Shown: positions 32,386-41,623 of the stretch, one piece after another
How positions within the stretch are numbered: position 1 is the stretch's first letter
How the letters are laid out: every line of letters starts with the position of its first letter
Source: Acidiflorens sp963847715
GTDB lineage: Bacteria; Acidobacteriota; Terriglobia; Terriglobales; Acidobacteriaceae
Length of the DNA stretch: 64,000 nucleotides
Direction of reading: 5' to 3'
Assembly: GCA_963847715.1 (NCBI GenBank)
Contig: CAWKAZ010000015.1
Coordinates: forward strand, 1 to 64,000
Made by a program: the position numbers and the translations under genes
Notes under the pieces: generated by a model
Told to the model about the DNA's origin: nothing
The model's input: only the letters and a program-made list of their open reading frames with translations
Databases searched by the model: none

Positions 32386-34158
32386 ATGAGCCTCCAGACA
32401 TTAAATGACATTTTATTGGCGGTCTGCCAGAGCCGCCGTGAACGCGTCATGCTGCAACGAGGAGCGGTGGAGTGGGTGCCCATCTCCTCCACGGAAATAT
32501 ACCGCGGGGTTGTAGGTGTCGCCAGGGCGCTTGAATCCTGGGGGATTCGCAAAGGCGACCGCGTCGCCATTCTGAGTGAAAACAGGCCGGAATGGACCAT
32601 CACGGACTTTGCCGTACTTGGACTGGGCGCCGTCACGGTGCCGATTTATGCGACGCAGACCGCCGAACAGACTTCTTTCATACTCAACGATTCCGGCGCG
32701 CGCGTTGTCGCTGTATCCAGCCAGAACCAGCTTGAAAAAATCCTTACCATTCAGCAACGCACTCCGGTTGAACACATCCTCGTGATGGATGCTGTCGAAA
32801 CCGCGCATGCCGTCCACATGCAAGGACTGATGCTGCGCGGGCCGGTCGCGCCCGATCCGAAATTCGATGCCCGCTCGCAATCGATTGTCGCTGACGATCT
32901 GGCCACCATCATCTACACATCGGGCACAACCGGAACCCCGAAAGGCGCGATGTTGACGCACGGAAATATGGCGTCAAACGTTGCGTGCTCGATGGTTGCT
33001 TTCGGGTTCGGTTCGAAAGATGAGGTGAGCGTCTCGTTTCTTCCTCTCTCTCACGTGACCGCACGGCACGTGGATTTTGCGCTGCTGTATCGCGGGGTGA
33101 CGCTGGCGTATTGTCCTGACATCGCGCAACTGGCACAGGCTTTGATGGAAGTGCGGCCGGACATTTTTATTGGCGTGCCGCGCGTCTACGAGAAGATTCG
33201 ACAGCAGGTGCTTCTGAAAACGGCCGCATTCCCGGCCAGTGCCATTTATACATGGGCGCTCTCGATCGGGCAGGCTCACCGTGCGGATACTCTCGCCGGA
33301 ATCAAGCCCTCCGAACGCACCTGGAAACTCGCAAACCGGCTGGTCTTTTCGAAAGTGCGCGCCGGTATGGGCGGCAAGGCTGAGGAGTTCATTTCTGGCG
33401 GCGCTCCACTCGGAAAGGAATTAGCGGAGTGGTACGCCGATATCGGCATTCCCATTCATGAGGGCTACGGCCTGACCGAGACTTCGCCCGTGATCGCGGT
33501 GAACACACCCGAAGCGCACAAGATCGGAACCGTCGGCAAACCACTGGTGAACGTCGAGGTTCGAATTGCTGACGACGGCGAAGTGCTGGTGCGCGGGCCA
33601 TCTGTATTTAGAGGATATTGGAATCGCCCGGAAGAGACGCAGGCCGCGTTTGTGGATGGCTGGTTCAAAACCGGCGACATCGGAGACATCGACAGCGAGG
33701 GCTACCTCTCGATTACTGACCGCAAGAAGGATCTGATCAAGACTTCCGGCGGAAAATTCATCGCGCCGACACCGCTCGAGAACTCGCTGAAACTGAACCC
33801 ACTGATCGGGACAGCCGTTGTCCTCGGCGACCGGCGAAAATTTCCTGCCGTGCTGATCGCACCCCACTTTCCTGCTCTGGAAGACTGGGCGCGGGCAAAC
33901 CAAGTCGAATTTGCAACGCGAGAGACCCTCATCGCCCAGCCGAAAGTGCAAGCACTGTATGAAGGCATTATCGAAGACCTTAACCGGAATCTGGCGCGCT
34001 TCGAGCGGTTGAAACGGGTGCTGCTTGTGCCTGAAGAGCTTTCCGCCGCAGATGGGACCCTGACGCACACGTTCAAAGTGCGGCGGCGTGGAATCGAAGA
34101 ACGCTACCGCGCATTGATTGAAGACATGTATGCGAAGGCCGAAGCGCGTGGAGTGTGA
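32386..34158 (+). CDS. Long-chain acyl-CoA synthetase (AMP-forming)
   Basis: 590 residues from the ATG at 32386; the open frame extends upstream to 32038 but that part overlaps the peroxiredoxin gene on the other strand. TACAAT elements at 32340 and 32353 lie just before the chosen start. The adenylation core motif is IIYTSGTTGTPKGAMLTHGN. Other family motifs are SFLPLSHVTAR, GYGLTETSPVIAV, GWFKTGDIGDID and RKKDLIKTSGGKF. The size and SGGAPLGKELAEWYADIG fit the FadD15-like long-chain group. It activates fatty acids for degradation or lipid synthesis at the inner membrane face. It is divergent from the peroxiredoxin gene and 72 bp ahead of thiG. Confidence 0.93.
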   Translation: MSLQTLNDILLAVCQSRRERVMLQRGAVEWVPISSTEIYRGVVGVARALESWGIRKGDRVAILSENRPEWTITDFAVLGLGAVTVPIYATQTAEQTSFILNDSGARVVAVSSQNQLEKILTIQQRTPVEHILVMDAVETAHAVHMQGLMLRGPVAPDPKFDARSQSIVADDLATIIYTSGTTGTPKGAMLTHGNMASNVACSMVAFGFGSKDEVSVSFLPLSHVTARHVDFALLYRGVTLAYCPDIAQLAQALMEVRPDIFIGVPRVYEKIRQQVLLKTAAFPASAIYTWALSIGQAHRADTLAGIKPSERTWKLANRLVFSKVRAGMGGKAEEFISGGAPLGKELAEWYADIGIPIHEGYGLTETSPVIAVNTPEAHKIGTVGKPLVNVEVRIADDGEVLVRGPSVFRGYWNRPEETQAAFVDGWFKTGDIGDIDSEGYLSITDRKKDLIKTSGGKFIAPTPLENSLKLNPLIGTAVVLGDRRKFPAVLIAPHFPALEDWARANQVEFATRETLIAQPKVQALYEGIIEDLNRNLARFERLKRVLLVPEELSAADGTLTHTFKVRRRGIEERYRALIEDMYAKAEARGV

Positions 34159-34230
34159 TCCTTTCAGGGCCGGTTGTTTACATCAGTCGACGAGATGATT
34201 TAGGGCCTGCCCGCGCCGTACAATAAACCC

Positions 34231-35004
34231 ATGACGGACTCATTGATTATTGCTGGCAAACAGTTCCGTTCCCGCCTGATCGTCGGGACGGGCAAATACA
34301 AGTCTTTTCAGGAAACCGTCCGCGCCCTCGAGGCGAGCGGCGCCGACATGGTAACCGTGGCCGTGCGCCGCGTGAATCTTGATCGGAGCAAGGAATCGCT
34401 GCTCGATTACATCGATCCGAGCAAATACTTCCTTCTGCCGAACACCGCCGGCTGTTATACGGCCGATGACACCATCCGCACCGCTCGCCTCGCCCGCGAG
34501 GTTGGCCTCTCGGATTGGATCAAGTTGGAAGTGATTGGCGACCAGGCAACGCTGTATCCCGACGTGCAAGCAACGCTCGAAGCCACCAGCGTGCTGGCGA
34601 AGGAAGGATTCACCGTGTTGGCCTACACGTCCGATGACATCGTCTATGCCAAGCGACTGGTAGACGCGGGAGCAGCGGCGGTAATGCCCTTAGGAGCTCC
34701 AATCGGCAGCGGCCTCGGCATCCAGAACACCGCCAACCTTCGCATCCTGCGCGAACTCATCACGGGAGTTCCACTGATTGTAGATGCTGGAGTGGGCACG
34801 GCCTCCGATGCGGCCATTGCTATGGAACTCGGTTATGACGCGGTACTGATGAACACAGGGATCGCTGGCGCCCAGGAACCGGTGTTGATGGCTGAAGCGA
34901 TGAAACACGCCGTGATCGCCGGCCGTCAGGCATACCTGGCGGGACGCATGCCGCGAAAGCTCTATGCCACGGCTAGTTCGCCGCTCGAAGGCGTTGTGCG
35001 TTAG
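34231..35004 (+). CDS. thiG: Thiazole synthase
   Basis: 257 residues, full-length ThiG. It condenses 1-deoxy-D-xylulose 5-phosphate, dehydroglycine and ThiS thiocarboxylate to the thiamine thiazole. Motifs are SRLIVGTGKYKSFQE, VTVAVRRVNLD, LPNTAGCYTADDTIRTARLA and WIKLEVIGD (containing the Schiff-base lysine). VMPLGAPIGSGLGIQN and VDAGVGTASDAAIAMELG bind phosphate. No thiS, thiF, thiH or thiO lies beside it, so the thiamine genes are scattered; thiE is 27 kb away in this window. A strong hairpin terminator follows. Confidence 0.96.
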   Translation: MTDSLIIAGKQFRSRLIVGTGKYKSFQETVRALEASGADMVTVAVRRVNLDRSKESLLDYIDPSKYFLLPNTAGCYTADDTIRTARLAREVGLSDWIKLEVIGDQATLYPDVQATLEATSVLAKEGFTVLAYTSDDIVYAKRLVDAGAAAVMPLGAPIGSGLGIQNTANLRILRELITGVPLIVDAGVGTASDAAIAMELGYDAVLMNTGIAGAQEPVLMAEAMKHAVIAGRQAYLAGRMPRKLYATASSPLEGVVR

Positions 35005-35037
35005 TTGTGCGTTCGAGGTGCTCCGCAGAACAAACAA

Positions 35038-35061
35038 GGCGGCCACGAAGGCCGCCTTTTT
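35038..35061 (+). terminator. Intrinsic terminator after thiG
   Basis: GGCGGCC, loop ACGAA, GGCCGCC, then TTTTT. A 7-bp GC stem with a U tract, 33 bp after the thiG stop. Confidence 0.9.
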
Positions 35062-35081
35062 ACGCATCTACGCGAAATTGT

Positions 35082-35405
35082 CTAGAGCATCTTGACGCTG
35101 TCAACATGGATCTTGTCGCCGTCGATTTTACCGGTGACGGCTACATGATGTCCGTAGTGCTCTTTGAGAGCATCGGGGTTGTCCACTTTCAGGACTTTCT
35201 GGTCTGTGTCCGTAACAACCACTGGGCTGGCGCCAGCTCCGATGCACTTTTTGGTGCATTCCTCGGCTCCCGCGTTGGCGCCCTTAACACCACACTTGGA
35301 GTCGCTGATCCAGCCATTCACCGTCTGCGCATCGCTGGCAAACGACACTGATGCAACCGATACCAAAAACGCACCGGCAAGTAACAGCAAGAGAAGTTTC
35401 CGCAT
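35082..35405 (-). CDS. Small secreted protein of unknown function
   Basis: 107 residues. A strong signal peptide (MRKLLLLLLAGAFLVSVASV, cleaved near SFA-SD) precedes a mature domain of about 80 residues with QTVNGWISDSKCGVKGANAG, ECTKKCIGAGASPVVVTD and HHVAVTGKIDGDKIHVDSV. Three cysteines and the alternating beta pattern suggest a small OB-like periplasmic fold. Similar short proteins are frequent in Acidobacteriota, but I cannot name the family. An AGGAGGATGA region precedes the ATG. Confidence 0.8.
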   Translation of the reverse strand: MRKLLLLLLAGAFLVSVASVSFASDAQTVNGWISDSKCGVKGANAGAEECTKKCIGAGASPVVVTDTDQKVLKVDNPDALKEHYGHHVAVTGKIDGDKIHVDSVKML

Positions 35406-35566
35406 GTCATCCTCCTAAGAGATCAGTTTCCCACACATGATCGATCTGAAGACTTTACCACAGGTCCGACACCTATGAGACATCTCGTCAGATGGGATTT
35501 CGCAGCGGACCAGGACTAATTCCGTGTAGTATATTTTGCGTTCCCCAAGTCTCGATTGGAGGGTTC

Positions 35567-36244
35567 ATGCCTACTTCACTCCTCGTCAGGAGGTTACTGG
35601 CTTCTACAGCTTTGGCGATGACATTTGCCGCGAACACCGCCTCTTGTCAGGACGCACCGCTGCTCCGTTTGCAGCGATCTAAGGCAGATCTGAACCTTGA
35701 GACGAACGTGGTCCATGCTCGCGGAATAAACGGCATCACTTATGGCAAGGGGGGAGATGTCTCCACTTATCCGAATTCGCTTTCGTGTCTGATCGTATAT
35801 AGCGATGGAAAATACGTGCTTGAAAAGCGCGACGAACAGACGGTCGGCAAGCCGAAAGTCAAATCAGCGCAGGGCACTCTGGACGCCGGCGATTTACAGC
35901 AGCTTCGAGGCATTCTGGACACTGAGAATTTCAAAAAGATCGTTTCGCCGCAGCCGCCCGATATGCCCAACAATGCGACTATCCGGGAAATTGAGAGCAT
36001 CGACGCCGAGATTGACCGGGGCGGCACGCCGCAACACCTCACCACGGTTAAGGAACGTTTAAAAATCGGCGTGACTGAATTCGGCGGGATCACCAACGGA
36101 ATGGATACCTACATCGATAACGCGGCTCCCTTTCAGAAGACCCTCAATCCTCTTATGAAGTGGTTTGATGGGCTGGAGAAGAAGAGCAAGTCGGACCTGA
36201 AGGATTCGAAACCACAATATTGTTCGCCGATCGGGTTAGGCTAA
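35567..36244 (+). CDS. Secreted protein of unknown function
   Basis: 225 residues from the ATG at 35567, preceded by GGAGGG; an in-frame start at 35492 lacks a ribosome site. A signal peptide spans about residues 1-26 (MPTSLLVRRLLASTALAMTF). The mature part includes NSLSCLIVYSDGKYVLEKRD and TLDAGDLQQLRGILDTENFK, a pattern resembling stress-type secreted proteins with unknown function. The next gene, 3 bp downstream, encodes a protein of similar layout (DGQMSDTEWNALGTLIDSKE), so they look like an operon of related proteins. Confidence 0.75.
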   Translation: MPTSLLVRRLLASTALAMTFAANTASCQDAPLLRLQRSKADLNLETNVVHARGINGITYGKGGDVSTYPNSLSCLIVYSDGKYVLEKRDEQTVGKPKVKSAQGTLDAGDLQQLRGILDTENFKKIVSPQPPDMPNNATIREIESIDAEIDRGGTPQHLTTVKERLKIGVTEFGGITNGMDTYIDNAAPFQKTLNPLMKWFDGLEKKSKSDLKDSKPQYCSPIGLG

Positions 36245-36247
36245 GTT

Positions 36248-36790
36248 ATGAAGAAATCAGTGATTTCAGGCCTAATAATGACCTTCGCCATGATAGCCAC
36301 AGCGATCGGTCAAGTGTCATCTCACGTCCCATTGCGCATTTTCATAAACGAACTGCAGCCAGGGGCGATGTCTGCGCCCCAGTTTTGCACTCTTGTTTTC
36401 GAAGACCATCGTTTCCACACGGAAAAAGCGGACATCAAGCAGGGCAAAGATTTCGACCGCAAGATTTACGACGGACAGATGTCGGACACCGAATGGAACG
36501 CTCTGGGTACCCTCATCGATAGCAAGGAGTTTCGCGCTCTCAAGGTCCCGCCGACGGTACCGCCGCTCGTTATGCAGGATACGCATCCCTACACAATCAG
36601 TATCGCGCGCGGCGAGAATTTCCAAAATATGGAGTTCCTGGACCAGCAGAGCCTGAAACCATACGAAGCGCAAGTAAAGCCACTCTTGCACTGGTGGAAG
36701 GCGTTTCGAGGCCAGCACACCACTCTATCCGCCGCATCGCCAGATGCACGTTGTAAGCTCGACAGCACACATGCTGTTTTCGCTCAATAA
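36248..36790 (+). CDS. Secreted protein of unknown function, distant relative of the preceding one
   Basis: 180 residues with a signal peptide (MKKSVISGLIMTFAMIATAI, cleaved near IGQ). The middle FCTLVFEDHRFHTEKADIKQ and KIYDGQMSDTEWNALGTLID correspond in layout to the YSDGKYVLEKRDEQ and TLDAGDLQQLRGIL parts of the upstream protein. It starts 3 bp after the upstream stop and so is co-transcribed. The function is unknown. Confidence 0.75.
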   Translation: MKKSVISGLIMTFAMIATAIGQVSSHVPLRIFINELQPGAMSAPQFCTLVFEDHRFHTEKADIKQGKDFDRKIYDGQMSDTEWNALGTLIDSKEFRALKVPPTVPPLVMQDTHPYTISIARGENFQNMEFLDQQSLKPYEAQVKPLLHWWKAFRGQHTTLSAASPDARCKLDSTHAVFAQ

Positions 36791-36832
36791 GCGATTAGCG
36801 TATCAGGACAGGACAGCGGCCAGACGATGTTT

Positions 36833-37315
36833 TCATTGTTCGTTCTTGGCGCGTCCGGTGGGCGGTTTCTGCGGAGGATCGGGGGTGACGTAAACAAATT
36901 CCTTCGGCCGGGTGTAATGGAGCTGCTCGCGAGCTTCTTTTTCGATCGCGGCAGGATCGGACTTAAGCGCTTTGATCCGGTCCAGATACTGACTGTTTTC
37001 CTTCTGCAGACGTCCAACTTCACTTTGCAACGCCTGCATCTCGGCGCGTTTCTGCTTATAGACAACCATGCCATTCGCTCCAAACATGGCGTGGATCACG
37101 ACGATAAAAATAAGCAGCACCGCAGCGGCGGTGCCCAGCCTGCGCCATTCCAGCGCGAGCCACGACCATACGGGGCGCGTACGTTCCACGCAGCGGGCCG
37201 CGGCAGCCTCGGCTCGAGGAGCCTGTTCTCTTGCCTGATTCATCACCGCACGCAGGCCTTCCTCGGGACGGGGGAGGATCCGTACTCTCGGCGGTGGTCC
37301 TAATCGAAGATCCAT
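36833..37315 (-). CDS. FtsB/DivIC-like septum formation initiator protein
   Basis: 160 residues from 37315, or 136 from an ATG at 37243. One transmembrane helix (TAAAVLLIFIVVIHAMFG) is followed by a coiled coil (YKQKRAEMQALQSEVGRLQK) and the EKEAREQLHYTRPKEFVYV box typical of FtsB/DivIC. This bitopic protein would join the divisome with FtsL/FtsQ. The longer start overlaps the stop of the upstream phosphoglucomutase gene by 16 bp, consistent with one leftward transcript. Confidence 0.85.
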   Translation of the reverse strand: MDLRLGPPPRVRILPRPEEGLRAVMNQAREQAPRAEAAAARCVERTRPVWSWLALEWRRLGTAAAVLLIFIVVIHAMFGANGMVVYKQKRAEMQALQSEVGRLQKENSQYLDRIKALKSDPAAIEKEAREQLHYTRPKEFVYVTPDPPQKPPTGRAKNEQ

Positions 37316-38703
37316 GCTTTTGCTGCTTCGCTCAACTTCGCGAGACTTTCCTTGCTTCGGGCTTCACTGTACGCGCGCACCACTGGCTCCGTGCCCGAAA
37401 GCCGGTAGCACACCCACGATCCGTCGGCGAGAACCAGTTTGAGCCCGTCTGTTCTCACAACCTGGGCAACTTTGATGCCATGAAACTCGCCTGGGTCGCG
37501 ACGTAACTTCTCAGTAAACTTCTGTTTCACTTCCGGCGTCAAGCGGAAGTTCTCCCTTAAAGGATAATAGGAACCAACTTTGGCAAATACCTGTTCCAAT
37601 TGGGTTCCGAGCGATGCACCGCGGCGCGCTACCATCTCGCAGCAAAGCAGGCCGGCGAGCACTCCGTCTTTTTCCGGGACGTGCTGGCGGATCGAGAGAC
37701 CCGCGCTCTCTTCTCCTCCGATCAGGATTTTGTCCTGTTTAATCAGTTCGCCAATATATTTGAAGCCAACAGGGGTTTCGTGGAGTTCGATCTGATGTTT
37801 CTCCGCGAGCGCGTTGATGAGATTCGTTGTCGCCACCGACTTCCCGACGCCGTTCTTCCATCCGCGGCTCTCGACCAAATAGTCGAACAAAAGAGCGATG
37901 ACGTAGTTCGGCTGCAGAAATGTTCCGTCCTGGTCAACAATTCCGAAGCGATCGGCATCTCCATCGGTCGCGATGCCGATACCGGCTCCGATTTCCCGCA
38001 TCTTGTGGCGCAGGTCTTCCAGCAGATGATCATCGGGTTCGGGAGCGTGGCCTCCAAAGAGCACGTCGCGTGTATCGTGTACGGTCGCTACCGTCACACC
38101 TGCCTCGCGCAGCAAGGCGTCTGAATAGCCGCGGGCTGATCCCCACATGGGATCGAAGGCAACCTTGATGCCGGATTTTTTGATGATGTCAAGATCCACA
38201 ATTTCACGGAGGCGTGAGAGATACATGCGGCGAGGATCAATCGACTGCGCCTCGGCTTTAGCTCCACTTGGAGCTTGTGGATTCGCGTCGAAGGCGGCGA
38301 TGGCAGCCTCGATGGCTTTCGTCACCTCGGGAAGTGCGGGCGCACCGTCGGGAGTCGAGAACTTGATCCCGTTGTACTCTGGTGGATTGTGCGAGGCGGT
38401 GAAGTTGATAGCGCCATCCGCTTTGGCCTGCATCACCGCGTAGGAAATGGTCGGCGTCGGTGCGGGTTCGGCAATGACCAGCGGCGTAATGCCATAGCTC
38501 GACAGGATTTCCGTCGCGGTGGCGCAAAATGTCTCGCCTAGAAAGCGCGGATCGCGTCCAACGATCACTTTGGGCGCTCTCGATTTCTGCGACGCCACAT
38601 ATCGCGCGATTCCGTGCACAGCCCGTTGAACATTGGCAAAAGTGAACTCTTCGGCCATTACGGCGCGCCATCCGGAAGTGCCAAACTTGATTTGCGTTGC
38701 CAT
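37300..38703 (-). CDS. Phosphoglucomutase/phosphomannomutase family protein
   Basis: 467 residues of the alpha-D-phosphohexomutase family. IKFGTSGWRAVMAEEFTFAN is the N-terminal substrate motif. FTASHNPPEYNGIKF contains the phosphoserine, and IGIATDGDADRFGIVD is the metal-binding DGDxDR loop. GGEESAGLSIRQHVPEKDGV is the sugar-binding loop, and YRLSGTEPVVRAYSEA binds phosphate. It interconverts hexose 1- and 6-phosphates in the cytoplasm. It is divergent from cutA with 59 bp between the starts. Confidence 0.93.
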   Translation of the reverse strand: MATQIKFGTSGWRAVMAEEFTFANVQRAVHGIARYVASQKSRAPKVIVGRDPRFLGETFCATATEILSSYGITPLVIAEPAPTPTISYAVMQAKADGAINFTASHNPPEYNGIKFSTPDGAPALPEVTKAIEAAIAAFDANPQAPSGAKAEAQSIDPRRMYLSRLREIVDLDIIKKSGIKVAFDPMWGSARGYSDALLREAGVTVATVHDTRDVLFGGHAPEPDDHLLEDLRHKMREIGAGIGIATDGDADRFGIVDQDGTFLQPNYVIALLFDYLVESRGWKNGVGKSVATTNLINALAEKHQIELHETPVGFKYIGELIKQDKILIGGEESAGLSIRQHVPEKDGVLAGLLCCEMVARRGASLGTQLEQVFAKVGSYYPLRENFRLTPEVKQKFTEKLRRDPGEFHGIKVAQVVRTDGLKLVLADGSWVCYRLSGTEPVVRAYSEARSKESLAKLSEAAKAWIFD

Positions 38704-38762
38704 CGCCTGCCTCGTATGCTTCGAGTGAAACCGAAGCCTTGATTCTATTACGAGCGATCTAA

Positions 38763-39080
38763 ATGACCGACAAACGAGTCGTTCTCACAACCTGTGGAAG
38801 CCACGAAGAAGCCCGCACCATCGCTCACGCGCTCGTGGATCGGCAACTGGCGGCATGCGTCAACGTCGTTTCGCAGATTGAATCCGTTTATCGATGGCAG
38901 GGAGAAGTCGAGACATCCAATGAATGGCTGCTGATCATCAAAACGACGGCTGGCGCATTTGACAGCTTGCGGCAGGCATTGGAGGCGCTCCATTCCTACG
39001 AACTGCCAGAATGTATTCAGATCGCGGTGGAAACTGGCAGCGCAGCTTATCTGGACTGGATCGGAGAGTCGGTACGCTGA
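38763..39080 (+). CDS. cutA: Divalent-cation tolerance protein CutA
   Basis: 105 residues, full-length CutA1: VVLTTCGSHEEARTIAHALV, RQLAACVNVVSQIESVYRW, GEVETSNEWLLIIKTT and HSYELPECIQIAVETGSAAYLDWI. A cytoplasmic homotrimer of ferredoxin-like folds linked to copper tolerance in E. coli, though its biochemical role is unsettled. The 51 bp after the stop hold imperfect repeats of CAGTTTTCAGT. Confidence 0.94.
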   Translation: MTDKRVVLTTCGSHEEARTIAHALVDRQLAACVNVVSQIESVYRWQGEVETSNEWLLIIKTTAGAFDSLRQALEALHSYELPECIQIAVETGSAAYLDWIGESVR

Positions 39081-39131
39081 ACCAGTTTTCAGTTGTCAGT
39101 TTTCAGTCATCAGTTAAACCGAATTCGACGC

Positions 39132-40301
39132 CTAGATTGCGGCTAATGCCTGGTCTAGATCAGCGAGAATGTCGTTCACGTCTTCGATTCCGACTGAGAT
39201 GCGAACCATTCCGTCGGTGATGCCGATTTTACGGCGCACCTCTTCGCCAACGCCCGCATGCGTCATGGTTGCGGGATGAGAGATCAGCGTTTCGACACCT
39301 CCCAGCGATTCGGCCAGGCAACAGACTTGCACCTTCCTCAGCATCTTGTTCGCATTCGCGAGCGATCCGGTTTCGAAAGTGATCATCGATCCAAAGCCTG
39401 ACATCTGGCGTTTGGCGAGTTCGTGCTGCGGATGATCGGGCAATCCCGGATAGAAGACTTTCTGCACTTTCTTATGCTTCGAAAGATATTCAGCGACTTT
39501 GCGGCCGCTGCGATCGTGCTGTTCCATGCGCACGGCGAGCGTCTTCACACCGCGCAGGATCAGCCAGCATTCGAACGGCGACAGAATCGCGCCTGCGCAT
39601 TTTTGCAGAAACGCCAGCTTTTCGGCCTGCTCGGGTTTCGTGCAGACTACAACTCCACCTAATCCATCGCTGTGTCCGTTGAGGAATTTCGTCGTGGAGT
39701 GGACCACCATGTCAGCGCCGAACTCGATTGGACGCTGGAAGTAGGGCGACGTAAATGTGTTATCGACGACAACCTCAGCTCCGTGGCGATGGCTGAGATC
39801 GGTGATGGCGCGCAGATCGCAAAGCTCCATCAGAGGATTGGTCGGGGATTCCAGAAACACAAGCCGCGTGTTTTTCTGGAATGCGCTTTCCACTTTGTTG
39901 AGATCGGACGTATCAACGTAGGTGAACGTCAGCCCAAAGTTAGTCAAAACCTGATTGAACAGCCGCGGCGTTCCGCCGTAGAGATTGTGTCCGGCAACAA
40001 TGTGATCGCCTGACTTCAGCATGCTGGTGATGGCGTTGATTGCGGCCATGCCGCTACCAAAAACTCTGGATGCAATTCCACCTTCGAGCGCAGCTAAGTT
40101 GGTTTCGAGGCGATCGCGAGTTGGGTTCGACACGCGCGCGTATTCGTAGCCTTTGTGCTTGCCGATCTCTTCCTGCGCGTAAGTGGATGTCGGATAGATC
40201 GGCGCGCTGACTGCTCCTGTGAGCGGATCAGGTTCTTGTCCGGAGTGAATGGCGCGAGTGGCGAAGCCTTGTTTGTTAGAGTCTGACAGTTTGGCGATCA
40301 T
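39132..40301 (-). CDS. Cystathionine gamma-synthase/gamma-lyase (trans-sulfuration PLP enzyme)
   Basis: 389 residues, Cys/Met metabolism PLP family. GFATRAIHSGQEPDPLTGAV is the N-terminal signature, RVSNPTRDRLETNLAALEGG follows, and VVHSTTKFLNGHSDGLGG holds the PLP lysine. The C-terminus LAESLGGVETLISHPATMTH is typical of gamma-lyases and synthases. Sequence reading does not separate MetB from CTH. A cysteine/cystathionine beta-synthase-type enzyme is encoded 5 kb away (45681). Cytoplasmic. Confidence 0.92.
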   Translation of the reverse strand: MIAKLSDSNKQGFATRAIHSGQEPDPLTGAVSAPIYPTSTYAQEEIGKHKGYEYARVSNPTRDRLETNLAALEGGIASRVFGSGMAAINAITSMLKSGDHIVAGHNLYGGTPRLFNQVLTNFGLTFTYVDTSDLNKVESAFQKNTRLVFLESPTNPLMELCDLRAITDLSHRHGAEVVVDNTFTSPYFQRPIEFGADMVVHSTTKFLNGHSDGLGGVVVCTKPEQAEKLAFLQKCAGAILSPFECWLILRGVKTLAVRMEQHDRSGRKVAEYLSKHKKVQKVFYPGLPDHPQHELAKRQMSGFGSMITFETGSLANANKMLRKVQVCCLAESLGGVETLISHPATMTHAGVGEEVRRKIGITDGMVRISVGIEDVNDILADLDQALAAI

Positions 40302-40720
40302 AGTTGGGTGATCAGAATGAGTCCGTCGAAACGGAGAGTTGAGCGAAGAGAATTTTTCCCGGAATGGGAAGACATATTACTACTTCGTTACCTACCCCCC
40401 CTCCCCCCGGTCTAATGAAACCAAAGACTTAGAGGCCATGGGGCGCTGGGTCTTTGAAGAATAAGGACTTACGGGTAAAGTATTTATAAATCAAAGACTT
40501 AAAGCATTTCACTCTTGGCTCTTTGCCAATCTTCATCTTGCGCCCGTACTCTGGGCAGGCTGTTTAGCTTTTTGATTGCTCTACTTTTCATTTTAGCAGC
40601 CGATGTCAAGCGGCCACGATCACTTCACGTAATTCCTGGAGCAATGCTGTGGTTGCGATTTGAGCGGCCTGCCTCGGATCGGCTATAACTCGTCCACTCT
40701 CCCGGTGATAACCTTGCACG
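40302..40720. other. Gene-free stretch
   Basis: 419 bp without a supportable gene. It contains a C-rich run (40390-40408), the word CAAAGACTTA twice (about 40425 and 40492), and AT-rich sequence near 40480. No terminator or operator is clear. A minus-strand open frame at its right end is a shadow of the DUF4230 gene. Confidence 0.6.
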
Positions 40721-41401
40721 ATGGGCCACGATCCCGATACAGGTCCCCACTGTCCTGAGCCTGCTCGATCCTCTGGGGCGGTTGTGTTTGCTCTCTTCCT
40801 AGGACTGGTCCTCGGGATACTCTCGGTCGGCTCGGTTGGGTGGTTGATGTTGTCGCGAAATTCCGGGCGGGCGCTGTTGAGCCATTTGTGGTCCGGGGTG
40901 ACCGGCAGATCCCTCAGTATCGATGTAAGCCAGCCCACTGTAGTCGATCGCATTCAGCGGCTACAGCGGTTAGAGACCGTCGTCTACACCATGGACAAAC
41001 TGGTAACGGGTGCGAAGGAAAATCCCGTCTTCCCCGATTTTCTAGCCGGAGACCGTCTCTTGATGCTGGTGCACGGCGAGGTTGTCGCGGGGATTGATTT
41101 CTCGAATCTAAAGCCGGGGGATCTCAGAGTGGATGGCAAGCGGATTCACTTGCATCTTCCCGCGTCGCAGGTGTTCCACACTCGGATCGACAGTGCGAAA
41201 ACCAGAGTGTATTCCAGACAAACAGGGCTGCTGGTGCCTACCGATCCGAATCTGGAAACGCAAGTGCGCCAGGAGGCAGAGCGTCAACTGCAACAGGCCG
41301 CCTTGACCGATGGAATTTTGCAAACGGCCCAGCAGAATGCAGCTTCGACGATCACCAGCCTGCTGCGGGGTTTGGGATTCGAGGAGATTGACTTCGACTA
41401 A
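40721..41401 (+). CDS. DUF4230 membrane-anchored protein
   Basis: 226 residues. One N-terminal transmembrane helix (SSGAVVFALFLGLVLGILSV) anchors a periplasmic domain with VDRIQRLQRLETVVYTMDKL and LLMLVHGEVVAGIDFSNLKP, then LHLPASQVFHTRIDSAKTRV, the DUF4230 pattern. The C-terminal part is helical (QEAERQLQQAALTDGILQTA). The function of the family is unknown. Confidence 0.85.
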   Translation: MGHDPDTGPHCPEPARSSGAVVFALFLGLVLGILSVGSVGWLMLSRNSGRALLSHLWSGVTGRSLSIDVSQPTVVDRIQRLQRLETVVYTMDKLVTGAKENPVFPDFLAGDRLLMLVHGEVVAGIDFSNLKPGDLRVDGKRIHLHLPASQVFHTRIDSAKTRVYSRQTGLLVPTDPNLETQVRQEAERQLQQAALTDGILQTAQQNAASTITSLLRGLGFEEIDFD

Positions 41402-41623
41402 GGGCAGTGGCTCGGGGAGTCAAGCGCTGCCTCACCGTTAGTGGCGGCAGGCAAAAGTCTCCGCGACCCGAGAAAGCGCGAAAGTGAGGTCCATCAATTT
41501 GTAGTATGGCGCTGAATTGACAAACAGTGACACCGTCGCAGATACTGCGACCTGCGCATGTAGGAAGCACCGGCAGGACGCCGAAGGGCAATGCCCACCT
41601 ACGATCTCATCGTGGAGGCCTGC

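Noticed and set aside
35767..36096. Minus-strand 109-codon open frame
   Set aside because: It is antisense to the secreted-protein gene at 35567, which has a signal peptide and a good ribosome site.
40606..40953. Minus-strand 115-codon open frame
   Set aside because: It lies antisense to the start of the DUF4230 gene and has no family pattern or ribosome site.
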